Shown: in pieces, positions 54,563 to 64,000 of the stretch
Position numbering within the stretch: position 1 is the stretch's first letter
Layout of the letters: each line of letters begins with the position of its first letter
Source: Acorus gramineus
Lineage: Eukaryota; Streptophyta; Magnoliopsida; Acorales; Acoraceae
Reading direction: 5' to 3'
Length of the DNA stretch: 64,000 nucleotides
Assembly (NCBI GenBank): GCA_030737835.1
Contig: JAUJYN010000016.1
Location: forward strand, 992,001 to 1,056,000
The notes under the pieces: model-generated
Database searches by the model: none
The model's input: the letters and a program-made list of their open reading frames with translations, nothing else
What the model was told of the DNA's origin: nothing
Made by a program: the position numbers and the translations under genes

Positions 54563-55002
54563 TATGGGGTATTTTTGGAGTAGTTTAATGTATTGTTGGG
54601 TATTTTTAGTGTGTTTGTAGATTTTACTCACCGTATAAATGCCTGTCTTGCAGATCTAGACGGACGGTCGCGCGACGACCCGGATTTCGGTGAGTGGGAC
54701 AATCCAACCCAGTAGAGAGGCGTTATACGCATTTTGGGCGTATACCGACCTCTCCTGGGGTACCATGGATGTATATTAACCAGCAGTAATATGTAATCCA
54801 TGTTTGTATGATTTAAATGTAGAATGCATGTTACCCTAGACTCTGCATGTTAGGGACTTGCACCCTTAGGATATGTGTATGAGCCATGCACCATGTCCCC
54901 TGTTTCCATGCTAGGAAGCCCGACCGATGAATGTGCCCTACTAGTTTATTTATTAAATTAAATGCTAGTATTTGTTAAATTGCATGTTATAGTGAATATT
55001 AT

Positions 55003-55124
55003 AGGGGAGGGGCCTTGCGAGGACAGCGGTGAGACCCGGGTTAGGGTACACCGTGTTCCTTGTTTGGTTGTCGGGGTGTCCTATAACGGGAACTCACGCT
55101 GCCCTCCCGAGTTTCTTTGCCCCA
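55003..55124 (+). repeat. 118-bp module, copy 10
   Basis: Left border GAATATTATA, right border AATGATATTCCA. Single copy in this LTR. Confidence 0.75.
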
Positions 55125-55484
55125 ATGATATTCCACCCTTGTTATAATCTTATGCATGTTCCCCGCATCGTAGTTATGCGCCCTGGTGGGTTCTAAGGAA
55201 TTCAGAACATTAGTGTTGTTATGATGTGTTGTCTGCGGATCCGAGTGGATCGTATGCGATGGATAGGCTGTTCTGTTCCCTTCGTTGGATCCGTGTAGAG
55301 ACTACCTCAGCGTTAGACAGGTTGTCCCGTGCAGGGGCTCCCAGTAGTAGGCGCCTCCTGATTGGTAGAAGGACTGTGCTGAACGTGGGAGTGGCCAAAC
55401 GACCTACGGAGTGAGGAGAGACTATCAGTGGACCAAGGGTGACCAACAGCCTAGTCAGTCCCAAGAGCCTAGGTCACCTGTTGA

Positions 55485-55588
55485 GGGTGAGGGTGAGGGT
55501 ATGGTGGGTCGGCGATGTGGCGACCCACTGGATTGTAAGTCCCAATATCCTTGGTCACCCATTGAGGGTGAGGGTGAGGGTGTAGCGG
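55485..55588 (+). other. Two G-quadruplex motifs in LTR
   Basis: 55485-55508 and 55566-55588, each four GGG runs with loops of 3 to 6 bases. A similar G-rich run follows at about 55660-55685. Confidence 0.6.
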
Positions 55589-58500
55589 GTTGGCGGAAGC
55601 GACCCGCTGGCTTTGTGATTGGATTTTGATTAGTCCCAATATCCTTGGTCACCCATTGAGAGTGAGGGTGAGGGTGTAGTGGGTTGGCGTTAACGACCCA
55701 CTAGTTTGAGGAATTGTTGTTATTTTCTGGCTATGGTAATGTGGTTGTGGATGTTAAGAATTATCTGGTTGTGGTCAATATTGTCTGTGATGCATGGGTT
55801 GTGCCGTTCACTGAGCGTGTGGCTCACCCCTCGCACAATATTTTTCTTCAGTGTCATCTGAGTCGGATCTGGAGGAGGAGCTCCCCGAGGGACTTCATCA
55901 GTAGCGGAGTAGCGCCACGTCCCGCGAGTTTCAGAGGCTATCAGCATCCCTTGTGCCTGTATGTATTTTCCGTGCTTGGGCACGCGTTTGTGTTGTATTT
56001 GGATGTCTTTGTATGTATATTGGCTCTCACAGGACATGTGATTATGTATGGAGTCTGTAGTGTGTTTTGATTACAGATTCAGTTATTAGCTTCCGCATTT
56101 GGTGTATATATCATGTCAGCCCTGCTTTTGTTGTCTGTGTGTCATTCTGGTTGCTTGTGTATGATATATTATTGACCTCCTGTGTAGATTCTGATATTTT
56201 ATATACACTTGCCGCGTCTCGGGGATGCCCGGGGCGTGACAGGTAGGCCTAGCTTAATGCCACAACTACCGGCTTAACAAAACCGATAAGATAATGAATT
56301 CTTCTGAATTCCAAACGAGTGCATCGCTCGGATGCACAGGGCGATTATATCGCTAGCGCTCTAACTAATAAGGTACAACCCGACAACGGGTCATACCCAC
56401 GCCTATTTCAGATAGGCCTAATCAGTTTTAACATGCGCATAATTATTACAGGAGAATTCTATCACTGAAGGAACTTGATCCACATGCACAATAACATATG
56501 CTTAACTATAGGGTTTCTCCCTAACATGAGTATATGGCATAAACAACACATCATGCAACATACATACAAGGCAAGGCCTAACTACACATGCATATGAGGG
56601 CACTAATCGCATAAACATCCAAAAAATACACTAACATGCGTTGGATATCGCAAACTTAAAAGGGAAGGGTCAAGCGTGATCTCGCGCACTAACAGGTGCA
56701 TGCCGATATTCTAAACGAACCTGAGTCGAGTAGAAAATCGCATCTACTTACTCAGTTCGTACAAAGGTTGTCACGCCCCAGGCGTCCCCGAGACGTGGCA
56801 AAATTAATATAATATCAGCTATCAATACCTGAGGTCAATAAGGACACCAACAACAATACACAAGGCGGCAAAGCAAGATAATGATAACTGACTGAAAAGC
56901 AGAAGCATAATATATAACAATGTCTGTAAATCAAAAACATTATTACAGACCCGAATACACAATCAATGTCTAGACCAAAGAAAATACAACCTGTGCCACA
57001 TGCACGATTACAAAGCATAAAATGACTCTGGGAATGCTGACAGCCTCGCACACGCCACCCGCCGGCAGAACGCTCCACGCCCATAAGACCACGCCACAGG
57101 AAGCTCCAGCTCCACGCCCAACACTGCCCCTGAAAAGAAACAGTATGCGAGGGGTGAGCTACAAGCTCAGTGAGTGGATGGAAACCAATCACCATTCTAC
57201 AATTCAATAAATAATCAATTTCCTTTCAAGGAAAACATGGGTAGAAACCCAATGGATAACAGGGTCACGCGGCGGCGCGACCAACCTCACCCCCACCCTC
57301 ACTCCCGGAGGGAGTCTTTTGGGACTTATGGGGAGAGACCATACCGTCGGTCAAAGAGACCCGGATTTACTGGTCTAGAGACCATACCGTCGGTCAAAGA
57401 GACCCGGATTTACTGGTCTACTCAACACTACTGGATCATCTACATCTAGATAATCGCCCAACTATGTCGTTCAACATCGATCACGAGACCGGACCCAACA
57501 ACTATGGGAACGGTCGAACAACGAATGGGTCACGAGGTGACGTGTCTTCACCTCATCCACACCCTCACTCCTGAAAGGAGACATCTTGGGACTTTGGGAA
57601 GAGACTTAGACTGCTCTACACCCCTGGTCCACCGGTAGTCTCTCCCACCCTCATGGCCTCCGCCTAGTCCTCTGACAGGTATAGCCAACGCCGGGGAGTT
57701 CCTACATCGGATCCAACGAAGGGGAGAACGATTTCCACGCTCGCGACATCATTCATTAACCCTCTCCCGGGTAGTATCTACAACCCAATCTCCTCAACTC
57801 ACCGCTCTACACCCTTGGTCTGCCAGTAGCCCTTTCCCACCCTCGTGGCCTCCACCTAGTCCACTCCCACCATCCGTACTGTCCGACACATCGGAGGTAC
57901 CTACAGACGGGAGCCCTCTGTCAGGTACAGCCAACGCCGGGGAGTTCCTACATCGGATCCAACGAAGGGGAGAACGATCCCATGTTCGCAAAGCGAAACC
58001 CAAAGGAAAACAACCACTCTCGATACTCGCTTATCGAGATATCACACACATGCATAACAACAACCAACACACTCATATTAACCTTAAATAATTACAGTCC
58101 CTAAACGGGAGAACTGCACAAGCTAGAGGGTCGTAACATCGCCGACCCACCCCACGCTCACCCTTTAGGGGTGTCATGGGTCTTTTCAGACTAGGCCGCT
58201 CTCCACCCCTGGTCCACCCGGTAGCCTCTCCTCCACTCCATAGCTTGCCTGGTATACTCCCACGATCAGCACAGTCCGACGCATCGGAGGTACCTACAGA
58301 TGGGAGCCCTCTGTCAGGACAGCCTGTCTAACGCTGGGGAGTCCCTACATCGGATCCAACCAAAAGGAGAAGACAGCCTACTCACGCGCGTACGATCCTG
58401 TTGGATCCGTCGACAACGATTTCTAACACTACTAATGCCATGAATTCTCAAGAATTCCTCCAGGGCGCATAACTAAGATGCGGGGAACCATATATTATAA

Positions 58501-58917
58501 CCACAAGGTTATAATATTATCTAAGGCATGCTTATCTCAATATGCTCACATTTGAGTTAAATAAATTAAACTAAATGGGAAACATGCATAGGTCGGGGCC
58601 TTCCAATAAAAAGGACATGGTGACTAAACATGCATAGGCCGCTATGCATGATATAAGGGTACATATCCCTAGCATACAAAGTCTAAGGTGGCATGCATAT
58701 TATTTACATATTATAGCTAGGGGGCCCCATCGATGCGTGACGCGCGTCTATGCGGGTCGAGCGCATCCCTAGAGAGGGGGGGGGGATTGGAATCAAACCA
58801 CTCACCTTACGACCCGGGACCTCGCGCATCCCATCCGACGAGATCTGCAAGGTAGGGGCATCCAACAGGTGAGAAACAACACAATTTACACATAGACAAC
58901 ATTAGAAATACCCCATA

Positions 58918-58980
58918 CTCAGCCAAGCATGCATACGGCTCGCACGCATGCGAGCACGCACGTATGCACGCGAGTCCGAG
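58918..58980 (-). repeat. Conserved hairpin, family D form, decayed
   Basis: On the minus strand the left arm is CTCGGAC; the right arm is decayed (GGCTGAG instead of GTCCGAG). Confidence 0.55.
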
Positions 58981-58984
58981 TGCC

Positions 58985-59480
58985 CCGACACCTACCCGAA
59001 CACTTGGGCAGCCACACGCATGGCCCCCCCGCACGCGCAAGCACGAATGCGCACGCACGCACGCACCACAGCACCCTCAGCGCACTGCCGCGCGCCTGCC
59101 CGCACTCCCAGACGCGCTGTCGCGCGTGCGAGCACGCTCACGTGCGCCCGCGCGTCCAGCCCAGCGCTTACCCGCGCGCACCCCCCCCCCCCCCCCCCCC
59201 CGCGCAGCACCCCGCGCACACCCCAGCATGCGCACGCACACGCACGCACTCACGCGCGCGCACTGGTCCCCAGCCCCGCGCCCAGGCACATGCCCAGGAG
59301 CACTGCCGCGCGTGCGCACGCTCGCGCGCACACCTGCGCGTGTCCCCGCGCACTCCCGTGCGCACCCCAGCTCGCACCAGAGCCTGCGCGCACCAGCGCA
59401 CTCGCGCGCACGCGCCCGTGCCTGCCAGCGCCCGCCTGCGCGCGCACGCGCGCAGACTGCGCCCAGCGCGCGCCCAGCCC
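58985..59480 (-). repeat. GC-rich tract, family D
   Basis: CACGCACGCACG-type sequence with a 21-base C run near 59180-59200. Low-complexity frames on both strands. Confidence 0.8.
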
Positions 59481-59702
59481 CTCCTAACCCCATTTTAACC
59501 CTTCCCAACCCCTCACACACACCCTACCCCTATGCATAGCATGCAAGACTTCCCCAACATCCCCTTAAGCCATGAAAACCAAGAAAAGAAGGGGAGGAGC
59601 TCACCTTGGAGGGGGAAGGAAAGGGGGAGGTTCAGGGGCCCTCGACGCACCCGCGACCACAACCACCACCTCCACCTCAGCCCTCCTCAGCCTCCTCCTT
59701 GG

Positions 59703-59790
59703 CTGCGAAAAACAGTTGGGGGGGGGGGGAACAAGATATGAGAGCTTGAGAGGGGAGAAGACAAGCAACAACAATAACACAAAGACTCAC
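59703..59790 (-). other. Putative LTR leader intron 1 (88 bp)
   Basis: Donor GTGAAG/GTGAGTC, acceptor TTTTTCGCAG/CCAAGG. Confidence 0.6.
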
Positions 59791-60904
59791 CTTCACTTCC
59801 TCCTCCACCTTCTCTTTGAGGACATTAAACAAACACTTGGTGGGGGCTTGAATGAGAGAAAGAGAGACAAGAAAAATGGCGTGGAAGTGAGAAGGGAAGA
59901 GAGAGAGAGAAGATATTTATCACAAATATCTAAGGAGGGAATGACTAAGTCGTCCTTTGACTAGAAATTCTGCGCATGCTTCACTGGAACAGCTATAACT
60001 TCCTCAATATAGCTCCGAATTGTACAATTCCAAGTCCGTTGGAAAGCCAAGAAGATTATCTACAACTTTCATGTTTATGCCAAGATCAAATAAGCTCTCC
60101 AGCTATTCCGAAATTAGAGCTAAACATAGAACAGGGCTGCTGCCAGAATTTCCCTCCCCGGGGTATACTTGGAAAAATACCCATAACTTTTACTACAAGA
60201 ATCCAGTTGATCTAATTCCACTTCTGTACGAAAGCTAACTCAAATCTGGACATCTCATATTAAACTCATATTTAAACCTCTTCATCTTGGATTTTAACAA
60301 AATCAAATCCAAATACCAAATCAGGAATACATAGCTTCGAGGAAAAAAAATTATGTAGCCCAAATTTTCAAACAGAGTGCTCTAAATGACACAGGCACAA
60401 CAAAGGGAGAGGGCGAGAGAGAGCTCATCATCTCTTGAAGTTGGTCATAGCTTTGTCCCACTAACATAGGCGCAAAACTACACCGCGCCCTCGAGTCTTA
60501 TCGCAAGGGAATAATAGGCAGGTGCCCGTTATTAACCCAGACTTAATCATGCTGGATATTCAATTAATATGGTGGGAGTAGTACTACAAAACTACCTAAG
60601 GCATGCCATATTCTGTACATCCATACACACTACAGAAATACATGCCCATACTAGAGGGGCGCATGCAACACAATCATTCATACATGGATACAATACATGC
60701 AATATAAGCCTAGCATGCAAGATATCTAGCATATTTAGTTTAAGCATGGCCATACTACTTATCTACACAAGTAGTATAGCTAGGATGCCCCATCGATGCG
60801 TGACGCGCGACTACGCGCGCCGAGCGCATCCCGAGGGGGGGGGGGAGAGATTGGATCAAACCACTCACAGATACCCGAATCGTCGCTCGTCCGGTCTACG
60901 AGAT

Positions 60905-61085
60905 CTGCAAAATACAACCAATGATCCACTATTAAAATATGGAACCTCCTATCACACAAATAATCCTACTTCATGAAGACACTAACCCTTGATACTTCCA
61001 TATTATCACACAAGACATAATCATAGGATTGTGCCTCTAAATACTAGATTCACTGAGCTCTTTAAAATACAGAGTGCTGCCTTAC
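60905..61085 (-). other. Putative LTR leader intron 2, family C (181 bp, no GC tract)
   Basis: Donor CTGTTTTG/GTAAGG, acceptor TATTTTGCAG/ATCTCG. Lacks the GC tract and hairpin seen in families A and D. Confidence 0.6.
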
Positions 61086-61197
61086 CAAAACAGGGGGAGG
61101 GAAATGGGGAGATGCGGGGTTCTCGACACACCCACGACCACCTCAACCACCACCACCACTACCACCACCTCATCAGCATATCCTCAGCCATCTTTGG

Positions 61198-61279
61198 CTG
61201 AAAAACAGGGGGGGGGGGAGACATGAGAGGGAGCTTGAGAGAGGAGAAACCACAACAACAACACATACACAAAACTCAC
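61198..61279 (-). other. Putative LTR leader intron 1, family C (82 bp)
   Basis: Donor AAAGAAG/GTGAGT, acceptor GTTTTTCAG/CCAAAG. Confidence 0.65.
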
Positions 61280-61869
61280 CTTCTTTGTGCTTCCTTCTTC
61301 ACCTTCTCCTTCATTTGCTTCTTCCTCCTCCTTCTCCACACACAAAGAGGGGAAAAAAGACCAAGAGAGGGAGCTTGAGAGAGTTCCACGAAATGGGAGA
61401 GAGGGGGAGAGAGAGAGAGGGCAAAAATGTCTTTTTCAAGCCCAAATAGTGTTTAGGGGTGACCATAAGGGGGGGGTGAAGTTAGGGTTAGGCTCACCCA
61501 CTCACAAATCAAATAACCAATGGTTTCTTCATCCCCAAGCAAGGTGGGGGTAAGGTTACCAAGGGTCACCACATCCCCAAAATATCTCACACTATTCGAC
61601 CAACCAGGAACTCTCAAAACCCGGATACGGTTCGGAACTGCATATTTTTTCAAAATGTTACCGGAATTCGATGAAATTTTTATGGGTAGTACGAAACAGA
61701 ACCAGGACCCATAATATGCAGTTAGATTTTCAATCAGAGTACTCCAACTCCCGCAGGTAGCTAAAAGCCAAAAATTTTAGCGACTCCGATCGAAAAAGAA
61801 AAAGGCCCTGAATGACCCATATGTGACCAAGGCTTAACCGAAATGGCTCCGAATGACACAGGCATAACA

Positions 61870-62107
61870 TTCTTCCCCCCTTTGGAAATTTAGTCCTCGA
61901 AATTTAAGGAAACCCAAAGGGAAGACCGAATATAGCAAGTATCACGCATAGACCTTTTGCTCCCAAGTGGACCATGCACCAGACTGGCGCTACCGGCACA
62001 CTATAATCAAAGAAACGGTCTTAGCGTGGAGCCACTTCTCATGCTGGTCCTTGACCTCGATCCTCTGCTCCACGAACGACAAATCCAGCTCGAGGATGAG
62101 GCAGTCG
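61870..62107 (-). pseudogene. 3' end of a family C element: polypurine tract and integrase tail scrap
   Basis: The minus-strand purine tract (AAAGGGGGGAAGAA) touches the LTR. The scrap to its right reads, in broken frames, like the integrase tail at 27490-27640 (CTCATCCTCGAGCTGGATTT, GACCAGCATGAGAAG, GTGTGCCGGTAGCGCCAG). It is cut at 62107 by the next LTR. Confidence 0.7.
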
Positions 62108-63076
62108 TGTCACGCCCCAGGGCGGCTGTCCCTGAGACGTGGCAATAATAAAATATCAGCTATCAATTCCTGAGGTCAATAAAGACTCCAACAACAACAC
62201 ACAAAGTGGCAAAGCAAGGACAATGATAACTGACTGAAAAGCGGAAGCATAATACATAAACAATGTATGTAAATAAAAAACATTATTACAGACTCGAATA
62301 CACAATCACTGTCCTATGAGAGCCAAGTCTAGACCAAAGAAAATACAACCTGTGCCACATGCACGATTTACAATACATACAATGACTCTAGGACTGTTGA
62401 CAGCCTCGCACTCGCCACCCGCCGGAAGAACGCTCCACGCCCATAAGACCACGCCACAGGAAAGCTCCAGCTCCACGCCCAACACTGCCCCTGAAAAGAA
62501 ACAGTCTGCGAGGGGTGAGCTACAAGCTCAGTGAGTGGCTGAAAAACAATCACCATACAACAGTTCCATACTAAAGCAATTTTCTTTCAAGGAAAACATG
62601 GGTGGAAACCCATGGATAACAAGGTCACGCGGCGGCGCGACCAACCTCACCCTCACCCTCACTCCCAGAGGGAGACTCTTGGGACTTTTGGGGAGAGACC
62701 ATACCGTTGGTCGAGGAGACCCGGGATTACTGGTCCACACAACACTACTGGATCATCTACATCGAGGTAACTACCCAACGATGTCTTTGAACATCGATAC
62801 GAGACCGGACCCAACAACTATGGGAACGGATGAACAACGAATGGGTCACAAAACGACGTGTCTTCACCTCATCCTCACCCTCACTCCCGGAGGGAGACTC
62901 TTGGGACTTTTGGAAGAGACTTAGACTGCTCTACACCCTTGGTCCACCGGTAGCCCTTTTCCCCGTGTAACCTCTACCTGGTATACTCCCACGATCAGTA
63001 CCTTCCGAACGCATAGGTGGTACCTACAGGTGGGAGCCCTCTGTCAAGACAGCTTTCCCAACGCCGGGGAGTTCCG
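62108..63076 (-). mobile_element. Family D-like LTR, 3' part, cut by the next insertion
   Basis: Starts TGTCACGCCCCAGGGCGG at 62108 inside integrase-tail sequence and follows the D LTR blocks until GGGGAGTTCCG, where a plus-strand LTR begins. Left flank AGTCG. The other half is outside the window. Confidence 0.8.
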
Positions 63077-64000
63077 TGTTATATATGTGTCACTTTTTAG
63101 CCTTCTGGTAACCATTGGAACATTCTGGCAGTTTTTCAGCTTTTTCGTTTTTCGATCGGAACCGCTAAAAGTTTGGACTTTTAGCTATCACCCTGAGTTT
63201 GAGGGCTCCGATTGGAAATCTAACTGCATATTATGTGTCCTGGTGCCATTCCAAGCCACTCACAAAAATTTCATCGAATTCCGGTAACGTTTCAAAATTT
63301 CACAGTTCCGAAGCGTATACGGGTTTTGACCGAGCGAAAAGTCATTGGGAGACTTGACTTGGTCAAGGTTGACCTTTGACTTGGTCAAATGAGTTTGGAT
63401 TTTAGTGTGGTTGGGTTGACTAGGGTCAAACCACACTTAAACCTAATCTAATCCTAGCCTAAACCTAATTACGGCTAATCTAAGTGGTGTGAGAGTGTGT
63501 GGTGGGTGTGTGAGCATAAAGAAATCCCACGACAACATAAGCCTCATATTCATCATCTTCTCCAAAATTTCTCTCTCTCTCCCTCTCTTTAATCCCCCCA
63601 TATGACCTAGTTCTAGTGGTGGAAACCAAAAAACCTAAGAAGAGAAAGGATAGGTAAGAACCCGATCTACCTTCCGGTGGTCTCGGATTCGAATTCCCAC
63701 ATGTGTGTCCCCTTCTCATACCCTCTTTTCTCCGCTGTTACAGCCCCTCTTTGGCTGAGTTGGAGATCTCGGTGGTGGTAGTCTTGGAGGCGGTGTTTCG
63801 GTGCCCGAAGAGCACCCGATTTTCCTCCCCTTCCTTTCCTCTCCTTGGGTGAGTTTCTTTTCCTTCCTTTCTTGTTTAGATGCTTGATTAGGAGGTGTTT
63901 TTGGGTATGTATGGCTTTCATGGTGGTTTGGGTGGCTGTTGGTGGCGGTTGGTGGCTGTTGGTGGCCATTGGTGGCCGTCGAGGAGGTGGTAGGGTGTTC
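63077..64000 (+). mobile_element. Family A2 LTR start (runs off the window)
   Basis: TGTTATATATGTGTCAC at 63077 onward, closest to the LTR 45878-48861. Leader intron 1 63654-63743 (90 bp: AGGATAG/GTAAGA, TTACAG/CCCC), exon 2 63744-63848 (105 bp), donor CTTGG/GTGAGT at 63849. Left flank TTCCG. Whether it is a solo LTR or a whole element cannot be seen. Confidence 0.85.

Larger units (their letters stand above)
53628..56241 (+). mobile_element. Plus-strand LTR (family A), 5' truncated in the GC tract
   Basis: It begins inside GC-rich sequence at the inverted junction and ends GGGGCGTGACA at 56241. It has a hairpin (54520-54562), acceptor CTTGCAG (54653), a 36-bp exon (54654-54689) with donor TTCG/GTGAGTGG, one 118-bp module (55003-55124) and G-quadruplex motifs at 55485-55508 and 55566-55588. 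It had inserted into a family C LTR, whose remaining part follows with flank GGTAG. Confidence 0.85.
56769..60402 (-). mobile_element. Solo LTR, family D, minus strand
   Basis: Minus strand TGTTGTGCCTGTGTC (60402) to GGGGCGTGACA (56769), 3634 bp. Flanks AAGGT (56764-56768) and AAGGG (60403-60407), one mismatch. Leader intron 1 59703-59790 (88 bp), exon 2 59605-59702 (98 bp), intron 2 58845-59604 with GC tract, exon 3 58806-58844 (39 bp). There is no 118-bp module at its AATATTATA site (about 58505). Confidence 0.88.
56242..61869 (-). mobile_element. Family C 3' LTR (left end lost), split by a solo LTR
   Basis: Pieces 56242-56768 and 60403-61869 match the solo LTR at 42755-45842 in order. The minus-strand start TGTTATGCCTGTGTC is at 61869, next to a purine tract, so this is the 3' LTR of an element whose body lies to the right. 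Introns 1 (61198-61279) and 2 (60905-61085) are present. The LTR's 3' end is missing beyond 56242, where the plus-strand LTR had inserted. Confidence 0.8.

Noticed and set aside
56242-56246. GGTAG after the plus LTR as a mutated inverted copy of the CCACC flank at 45873.
   Set aside because: GGTAG is explained by the family C LTR itself (ACAGGTAGGCC also at 44143-44153), so no special link is needed.

Overview
This is a plant nuclear window, almost certainly from an angiosperm. It holds one recognisable host gene inside a dense nest of LTR retrotransposons. The gene, at about 33.7-39.4 kb on the + strand, is a three-exon NAC transcription factor whose NAC domain and C-terminal motifs match VND7, the xylem-vessel differentiation regulator. 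I cannot name the species. Nearly everything else is Ty3/gypsy (mostly chromovirus-like, initiator-Met tRNA primed), one Ty1/copia copy and small non-autonomous elements.

Left block (1-15.4 kb). A minus-strand element (1-8071) joins the pol end and 3' LTR of one family (E) to the gag, primer site and long 5' LTR of another (A). It sits beside a plus-strand integrase remnant (8072-9272), a 190-bp palindrome made of two LTR starts head to head (9273-9462), and the 3' part of a Tat-like element with two antisense gag-like ORF remnants (9463-13163). The Tat-like LTR (13164 to about 15425) carries a solo LTR (13777-15323).

Nest upstream of the gene (16.6-33.1 kb). A solo LTR (16641-33123, target duplication GATGT) was split by a complete element (17889-31462, GTGAT). 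The 5' LTR of that element was in turn split by another solo LTR (19086-22505, CGCGG). All three pairs of 5-bp duplications are readable, so the insertion order is fixed.

Gene island (33.1-39.4 kb). It contains the VND7-like gene with a CT-rich leader, a 3.6-kb second intron that starts with GC instead of GT, a foldback element and a perfect 135-bp direct duplication.

Right block (39.4-64 kb). A minus-strand copia element begins 190 bp past the stop codon. It is split by a solo LTR (42755-45842, CTCTC) and then by a non-autonomous gypsy element (45878-53627). That element's 5' LTR ends at an inverted junction with another truncated LTR (53628-56241). More nested LTRs follow to the edge.

The most unusual signal is in the LTRs. 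Several families (A2, C, D and short relatives) share an apparent spliced leader: an 78-90-bp first intron, an exon of 98-115 bp, a second intron of 0.18-1.2 kb, a 35-39-bp exon and a further GTGAG donor. In families A and D the second intron contains a very GC-rich alternating purine-pyrimidine tract and a hairpin whose stem shows a compensatory base change. In the solo LTR at 42755-45842 the two introns are missing exactly at the predicted junctions, while both exons keep their usual lengths. This is what reverse transcription of a spliced RNA would leave.
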